The notes under the pieces were generated by a model, which saw only the letters and a list, made by a program, of their open reading frames with translations, made no database searches and was not told the origin of the DNA. The translations under genes and the position numbers were made by a program. A stretch of DNA of 13,187 nucleotides, taken from the NCBI GenBank assembly GCA_000310025.1, contig FN649728.1:2059974-2073160 (forward strand). The letters are read 5' to 3'. Position 1 is the first letter of the stretch; every line of letters starts with the position of its first letter. Source of the DNA: Ectocarpus siliculosus. Its lineage: Eukaryota > Sar > Phaeophyceae > Ectocarpales > Ectocarpaceae. Below, piece after piece: positions 8,338 through 13,187 of the stretch.

Positions 8338-9063
8338 TTATCTTTTGATATTCAAAACATCCACAAGCTGTTGCTGCTGTTCGCTCTGTGACTCTATCAA
8401 CTGATGTACCAGCTTCTTCAGACTTTCTACCTCCATTTTTTGTTGCAATGCCAGCTCCTTGAGGCCTTCTATTTGCTTCTGCTGTTCCAGTGCTAATTCC
8501 TTGAGTCCGTCCGTCTCCATCTGCTGCTGTTGGGCCAGAGCGCGAACTTCTTCCATCTCCAGCTGCTGTTGTTGCTTGAGTTCCTTGAGCCCCTCCACGA
8601 GAAGCGGTGCAAACCCGCCGTAGTTCACAGACAACAAACCATTCTCGTCGGATTCGTCGTACCTGATGGGTGAAGCGTAGCGTAAAAAACATGTCAGAGA
8701 TGGAAATCCCCTTGCTAAACTCGCACAGGTTGAGGTGAAAATGTAGGCGTGCTGAAGAAGCAGTGATGAGGATCCACTGGCTGTGTACCTACCTGAGATT
8801 GTTGACACGTCGGCGAAACAACCACTCCAAGCGAATTCAAGGGTGTGTAGGTGGGCGCGCCTATCAACCGTCACTAACTCCTCATGGGCAAAGGTCCAAC
8901 GGGTTTCCATGACATTATCGGTGGTTGTCGTGATGAATTACGCGTGATTTGACACGCCAACATATACAAGCCACTCGAGCCTGGCGCAGATACCGGCAGC
9001 TTGTGACCACACAATTGACCGAGTTTGGTGTTTTATGTTACGAACGCTTTGTGCTAAACGATG

Positions 9064-9100
<37 letters not shown>

Positions 9101-12100
9101 AAACAACACCAGCAACGACGACAACGACGACGATGATGAACGACAACGACGGGGACGACGACGACCGACAACAACAACAGCAGCAGCAACATCAACGACA
9201 ACAACAACAGCAACGTGTCTTGGAGCTAGTTGGTTCCCCTGTCGATTGCAGGTAGCAATGGTTCTCAGTGCGTTCCACCTCGAACAAGGAGTGATTCTGA
9301 GATCATCCGTCTACGCCAACAAGAGTTGAAAAGATCGGGAACTGGCGTCAGTTTGCCTTGGTCCTGTGCGGTTCGCACGTGGAAGCTCATAAACATCACG
9401 AACAAGTTCAAAGAAACGACGAGAGTGTGGTGTAGACTAGGCTGGGGACCAATTTTGCCGGTCGTGGGGAAGGCCTGATTCTCGCCATTCGCCCTACACT
9501 TCTCGCAATGCAGCTTTCTAGCCCAAACAGCCCGAAATTACACCTTCTATACATGCTTGCCCTTGATGCTATGTACTACCGCTACAGGAGGTGGTCTCCC
9601 TTCCGAGCAGTTGTCGTTCGAATCGGTTTCAAGCTGCCCCGGCGCATATGTACATTCGTGGCCCAAACAACAGAGCGGTCAGCTGCAAGCAAGAGACACC
9701 TTGGCACGCCAACCCGTTACATAGACCCCATCAGAATAAAATCTACACCACGCATTCTTCTGCGCTCACCCAGGAAGGGGGGTGGGCTGATGGCAAGCCG
9801 CACATACAAAGGGGCAACACGCACAGGAGGCTCAGTCTTGAAGTTGTAGAAGAATGACCCGGGACGAGAACAACATTCACGGGCATGGGTGGCTTCGCTC
9901 GTGCCTACCCGCGCTACGTTTGGGCCTGGAATCGGTCTCATCCCACCCACGTCTGCATCGAAATGTTGGTGTCATTCCTGAAACAATGGACCACATACCC
10001 CTTACGGCTTCACCAACATATCCTTCCCTCTCTCTCTCTGGCCATTCCGAGAGGGAGGACATGAGATGGCGATTGCATGCGAGGGCATTCAGAAACCTTA
10101 CACCCGCTTTAGCACTTGGTGCGAATGCTCGGTGGTTGGTTCCGACCACCCTCAACGTTCCAACATGACGCCGAACTCTAGTTGAAAACACCCCATGGCC
10201 TAGGTTTGATACAGCCGGAACGTATAGCTTACCACGCCACTTGGTGCCGAAGAACGGATCAGCAAACTGGTACAAATTTGACGAGCCTACAACATCGTCC
10301 GGGATGTCGAGAAGACACTTAAAGCTGTCTAGCGAAACCTATGTCTCCGGTCGTGCGTTGCAAAAGTGCAGCGTTCGATTCTACCCGGAGTAGGTGTTTC
10401 CTAGACTCCTTCCTGCCCACTCCAGGTGTACGCGCCCGATACGGATGGTCGAGTCAATGCTTGTTCGTCTCATGCGTGCTAACTGAAGTTCTTTGGCGTT
10501 CTGTTCCAAGACCTCCATTCGACTCCCCGCCAACGCCCCCTTCGTTCGTTTTCGTTCTGTCTCAAATCGGTCTCGAAACGTCTCATTCAATATTCGTACG
10601 TCTGTGAGTCTATTTGTGTCAATCGGATCGATGTGTCTCCGTCTATATCTGATGCTCTCCCCCCCCCTCTTCTTTGCCCTATGGCCCCGAAGGAAACGTG
10701 TCAGAACGACTACAAAATTACGACGTCGCTACCTGCCCTACTAGTCAAACGGTCGTACCTGTGCACAAGCTGGGGGAAAACCACTTGAACCTCTTGCGCC
10801 ACGAAACCAATAGCTTGCTTGTTTGGGTGAAGGCTCGTTCTCCTTGCCTCGTCTTTCCAGTCAAAGGTAACCTGTGAAAGCGCGATGTCGAGTTGTCATC
10901 ACCATGGACCAAGTCACAATGATCTAACCCCGAACGTAAGCGACTGTCGTTGATGCCAATTCTTGTTCCTGTGAGATGCTGCGGTGGATGCTGTTGATGT
11001 CATATTCACGTGTTCGATAATGATGTCGTTTCCTGCCTGTTGGTGGTCGCTGTTGCTGATCTTGTGCTGGTGGTATTGCTGCTGCTGATCTTGTTATCCA
11101 CCATAAAAACAAGCTTGCTGCCGTCCATGACATACGTGTGCCTCCCGCTACGAAAGACCTCCTGCATTCTGTGCGAACCAACCCGGCTACAGACTACCAT
11201 GACACCCACACCGAGCCCAGAAACAATCACGCTCCACACAACACACCAATTGTGCCATGGTAAGGTTAAGCATTCCTCGTGACTGCTAGTCCCCTCGACC
11301 GAGCGCAAATGCGATAGAGCAAGAACACTTACCCCACGCAAACGCTCAAGAAGTTCCATCGAACCGCAGAGCTTGACAACATTTTCCTTTAGCCTCCCAT
11401 CAGACGTGTCCGTGTGTAAATTGGAGAACGAATCGCCCACGACATAAAGGTTATTCTGTACGTTCAGATCTCCGCCGGTCACGCTGACGCCCGCAGCAGC
11501 CGTGAGCAAGGCCGTGTTAACCGTGAGACCGTTCGACGCTGTGACGAGCCCCGTCATCGTGCTCACACCACCCACGGAGAGATCGCCGGCCGTCAAGATG
11601 ACATCACCGCTTGCCAAGGTCACATCCCCTCCGGTCACGCTGACGCCCGCAGCAGTGGTGGCAAGCCCCGTCATCGTGCTGACGCCACCCACGGAGAGAT
11701 CTCCGGCCGTCAAGATGACATCGCCGCTTGCCAAGGTCACATCCCCTCCGGTCACGCTCACGCCCGCTGCAGCCGTGAGCAAGGCAGTGTTTACCGTGAG
11801 ACCGTTGGACGCCGTGACGAGCCCCGTCATCGTGCTGACACCACCCACGGACAGATCGCCGGCCGTCAAGATGACATCCCCGCTAGCCACGGTGACATCC
11901 CCGCCGGTCACGCTGACGCCCGCAGCAGCCGTGAGCAAGGCCGTGTTGACCGTGAGACCGTTGGACGCTGTGACGAGCCCCGTCATCGTACTGACGCCCC
12001 CGACGGACAGATCGCCGGCCGTCAAGATGACATCCCCGCTTGCCAAGGTGACATCTCCGCCGGTCACGCTCACGCCCGCAGCAGCCGTGAGTAATACCGT

Positions 12101-13187
12101 ATTGACCGTGAGACCGTTCGACGCTGTCACGAGCCCCGTCATCGTGCTGACGCCCCCGACGGAGAGATCGCCGGCCGTCAAGATGACATCGCCGCTTGCT
12201 AAGGTGATATCCCCTCCGGTCACGCTGACGCCCGCAGCGGCCGTGAGCAAGGCCGTGTTTACCGTGAGACCGTTCGACGCCGTGACGAGCCCCGTCATCG
12301 TGCTAACACCACCCACGGACAGATCGCCGCCCGTCAAGATGACATCGCCGCTTGCCAAGTTGATATCTCCGCCGGTCACGCTGACGCCCGCAGCAGCCGT
12401 GAGCAAGGCCGTGTTGACCGTGAGACCGTTGGACGCTGTGACGAGCCCCGTCATCGTGCTGACGCCACCCACGGAGAGATCGCCGGCCGTCAAGATGACA
12501 TCGCCGCTTGCCACGGTGACATCCCCGCCGGTCACACTGACGCCTGCAGCAGCCGTGGCAAGCCCCGTCATCGTGCTGACGCCACCCACGGAGAGATCGC
12601 CGGCCGTCAAGATGACATCGCCGGTTGCCAAGGTGATATCCCCGCCGGTCACGCTGACGCCCGCAGCGGCCGTGGCAAGCCCCGTCATCGTGCTGATGCC
12701 ACCGACGGAGAGGTCGCCGGCTGTCAAGATGACATCGCCGCTAGCCAAGGTGACATCTCCGCCGGTCACGCTCACGCCCGCAGCAGCCGTGAGCAAGGCC
12801 GTGTTGACCGTGAGACCGTTGGACGCTGTGACGAGCCCCGTCATCGTGCTGACGCCACCCACGGAGAGATCGCCGGCCGTCATGATGACATCGCCGCTTG
12901 CCAAGGTGACATCCCCGCCGGTCACGCTGACGCCCGCAGCAGCCGTGAGCAAGGCCGTGTTGACCGTGAGACCGTTGGACGCCGTGACGAGCCCCGTCAT
13001 CGTGCTAACACCACCCACGGAGAGATCGCCGGCCGTCATGATGACATCGCCGCTAGCCAAGGTGATATCTCCGCCGGTCACACTGACGCCCGCAGCAGCC
13101 GTGGCAAGCCCCGTCATCGTGCTGATGCCACCCACGGAGAGATCGCCGGCCGTCAAGATGACATCGCCGGTTGCCAAGGTGATATCC
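8338..13187 (-). CDS. Repeat-stalk fibre protein with S74 intramolecular chaperone domain
   Basis: Three exons: beyond the right edge to 11333, 10871-10759, and 8662-8338 (TAA at 8340-8338). The first encodes about 12 near-identical repeat units, then TDTSDGRLKENV (Ser codon 11404-11402), the start of the endosialidase-type chaperone/peptidase S74 domain, whose SD.RLK serine is linked to self-cleavage. It ends ELLERLRG before donor GTAAGT. Exon 2 reads VTFDWKDEARR, then AIGFVAQEVQVVFPQLVH, the diagnostic core of the domain. Exon 3 starts RYDESDENGLLSVNYGG and APLLVEGLKEL, completing the domain, then continues as a Gln-rich coiled coil of 14-residue units. Phases are compatible at both joins (0, then 2). 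In phage fibres and eukaryotic MyRF proteins this domain drives trimer assembly and may cut itself off; a trimeric fibre is inferred here. The start codon and any signal peptide lie outside the window. Confidence 0.87.
8341..8622 (-). other. C-terminal coiled coil of the S74 protein
   Basis: After the chaperone domain the protein continues in 14-residue (two-heptad) steps: VEGLKELKQQQQLE, MEEVRALAQQQQME, TDGLKELALEQQKQ, IEGLKELALQQKME, VESLKKLVHQLIES, then a short Gln-rich tail ending LNIKR. Hydrophobic residues recur at heptad spacing. A parallel trimeric bundle would fit the domain's known role, but the oligomeric state is inferred. Confidence 0.8.
9061..9213. repeat. Compound trinucleotide repeat (GGC, ACGACA, CAA/CAG)
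   Basis: A pure GGC run of about 36 bases (9065-9101) is followed by GAC/AAC triplets, then CAA/CAG triplets up to 9213. All three phases are open on both strands, so open frames here encode homopolymers (Gly, Ala, Asp/Asn, Gln, Arg) and are not evidence of a gene. It lies in the large S74 intron. Confidence 0.93.
9877..10338 (-). CDS. Unrecognised open frame inside the S74 intron
   Basis: A 154-codon open stretch on the same strand as the S74 gene begins right after an in-frame TAG that could serve as an acceptor (ACATAG|GTTTCG). It reads VSLDSFKCLLDIPDDVVGSS then NLYQFADPFFGTKWRGKLYV, with a protein-like composition; a possible donor GTAAGC lies at 10232-10227. I recognise no domain and see no ATG start. 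It could be an exon of a nested gene, a transposon relic or a chance frame. Its phase does not let it join S74 exon 2 directly: the shifted frame meets TAG at once. Confidence 0.2.
   Translation of the reverse strand, partial: VSLDSFKCLLDIPDDVVGSSNLYQFADPFFGTKWRGKLYVPAVSNLGHGVFSTRVRRHVGTLRVVGTNHRAFAPSAKAGVRFLNALACNRHLMSSLSEWPEREREGYVGEAVRGMWSIVSGMTPTFRCRRGWDETDSRPKRSAGRHERSHPCP
10872..11332 (-). other. Intron of the S74 gene between exons for the chaperone domain
   Basis: This 461-bp intron has donor TGGG|GTAAGTG at 11332-11331, close to consensus, and acceptor TTTCACAG|GTTACC with AG at 10873-10872. Joining gives ELLERLRG-VTFDWKDE, the normal S74 order, in phase 0. The exon frame stays open into the intron to a stop at 11008-11006 and would encode a hydrophobic segment if the intron were retained. 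No other gene is seen in it. Confidence 0.85.
11492..13187 (-). repeat. In-frame 156/117-bp repeat array of the fibre stalk
   Basis: The coding strand carries a cut-off short unit at the right edge and then 11 complete units: eight of 52 residues (156 bp) and three of 39 residues (117 bp). All are built from 13-residue modules beginning with Gly: GVSVTGGDVTLAS, GDVILTAGDLSVG, GVSTMTGLVTASN and GLTVNTALLTAAA. Short units lack one module's length, with a hybrid module GVSTMTGLATAAA. Substitutions are few (V/I, S/T, L/M, A/T). A final half unit (11491-11460) leads into the chaperone domain. Alternating small and beta-branched residues suggest a beta-rich stalk; this is inference. Confidence 0.93.

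Larger units (their letters stand above)
8663..10758 (-). other. Large intron of the S74 gene
   Basis: About 2.1 kb, donor GCACAG|GTACGACC at 10758-10757 and acceptor TTCACCCATCAG|GTACGACG with AG at 8664-8663, preceded by a T-rich tract. The join makes codon AGG (phase 2) and gives FPQLVH-RYDESDENGLL, the spacing expected in the S74 domain. The sequence AGGTACGAC occurs at both junctions. The intron contains a compound trinucleotide repeat (9061-9213) and a few unrecognised open frames. An extra exon in some transcripts cannot be ruled out. Confidence 0.75.

Noticed and set aside
8665-8910. Upstream part of the open frame starting METRW at 8910, as the start of a separate gene
   Set aside because: The frame is continuous with S74 exon 3, but the segment before 8662 has no similarity to the domain, while splicing from 10759 to 8662 completes it. 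A GTAGGT donor at about 8789 is noted but its phase does not fit exon 3.
10360-10385. tRNA-like T-loop sequence GTTCGATTC
   Set aside because: The flanking bases do not pair as a T-arm and no acceptor or anticodon arm is found.
11492-13187. CRISPR array or other non-coding repeat array
   Set aside because: Units are 117 or 156 bp, keep one open frame, have no spacers and lead straight into an S74 domain.

Overview
The window looks like nuclear DNA of a eukaryote. Two minus-strand genes are split by GT-AG introns. Non-coding DNA is plentiful and rich in microsatellites (CTG/CAG, GA/CT, GGC, poly-C). Several short transposon relics are present. Nothing resembles bacterial operons. GC is near 50 %. 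A stramenopile alga, possibly a brown alga, is my best guess; this is inference from repeat style and gene content, not proof.

Layout. 1-636 (minus): first two exons of a diphthine-ammonia ligase gene (DPH6), running off the left edge. 637-1082: its upstream flank, with CTG and CT runs. 1083-1458: a non-autonomous hAT-like element with inverted ends and an 8-bp target duplication. 1467-3526: about 2 kb with no gene I can support. 3527-3733: three 69-bp tandem repeats. 3734-6108 (minus): a decayed Helitron-type transposase, with a Helitron middle region followed by a PIF1-family helicase; it is broken by frameshifts and a stop and has lost both ends. 6124-7318: two diverged copies of a ~600-bp unit full of microsatellites. 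7320-7536: a second small inverted-repeat element with 53-bp ends. 7541-8337: no recognised gene.

8338-13187 (minus): the main find, a spliced gene for a fibre-like protein. It has a long near-identical repeat stalk (open to the right edge), then an intramolecular chaperone domain of the endosialidase/peptidase S74 type split over three exons, then a C-terminal coiled coil built from 14-residue units. The S74 domain only becomes visible after joining exons at 11333/10871 and 10759/8662. The larger intron (about 2.1 kb) holds a compound trinucleotide repeat and an unrecognised open frame.

The genes do not form a pathway. DPH6 is housekeeping (eEF2 modification), the Helitron and the two small elements are mobile DNA, and the S74 fibre gene is a probable surface or structural protein of a kind best known from phage tail fibres.
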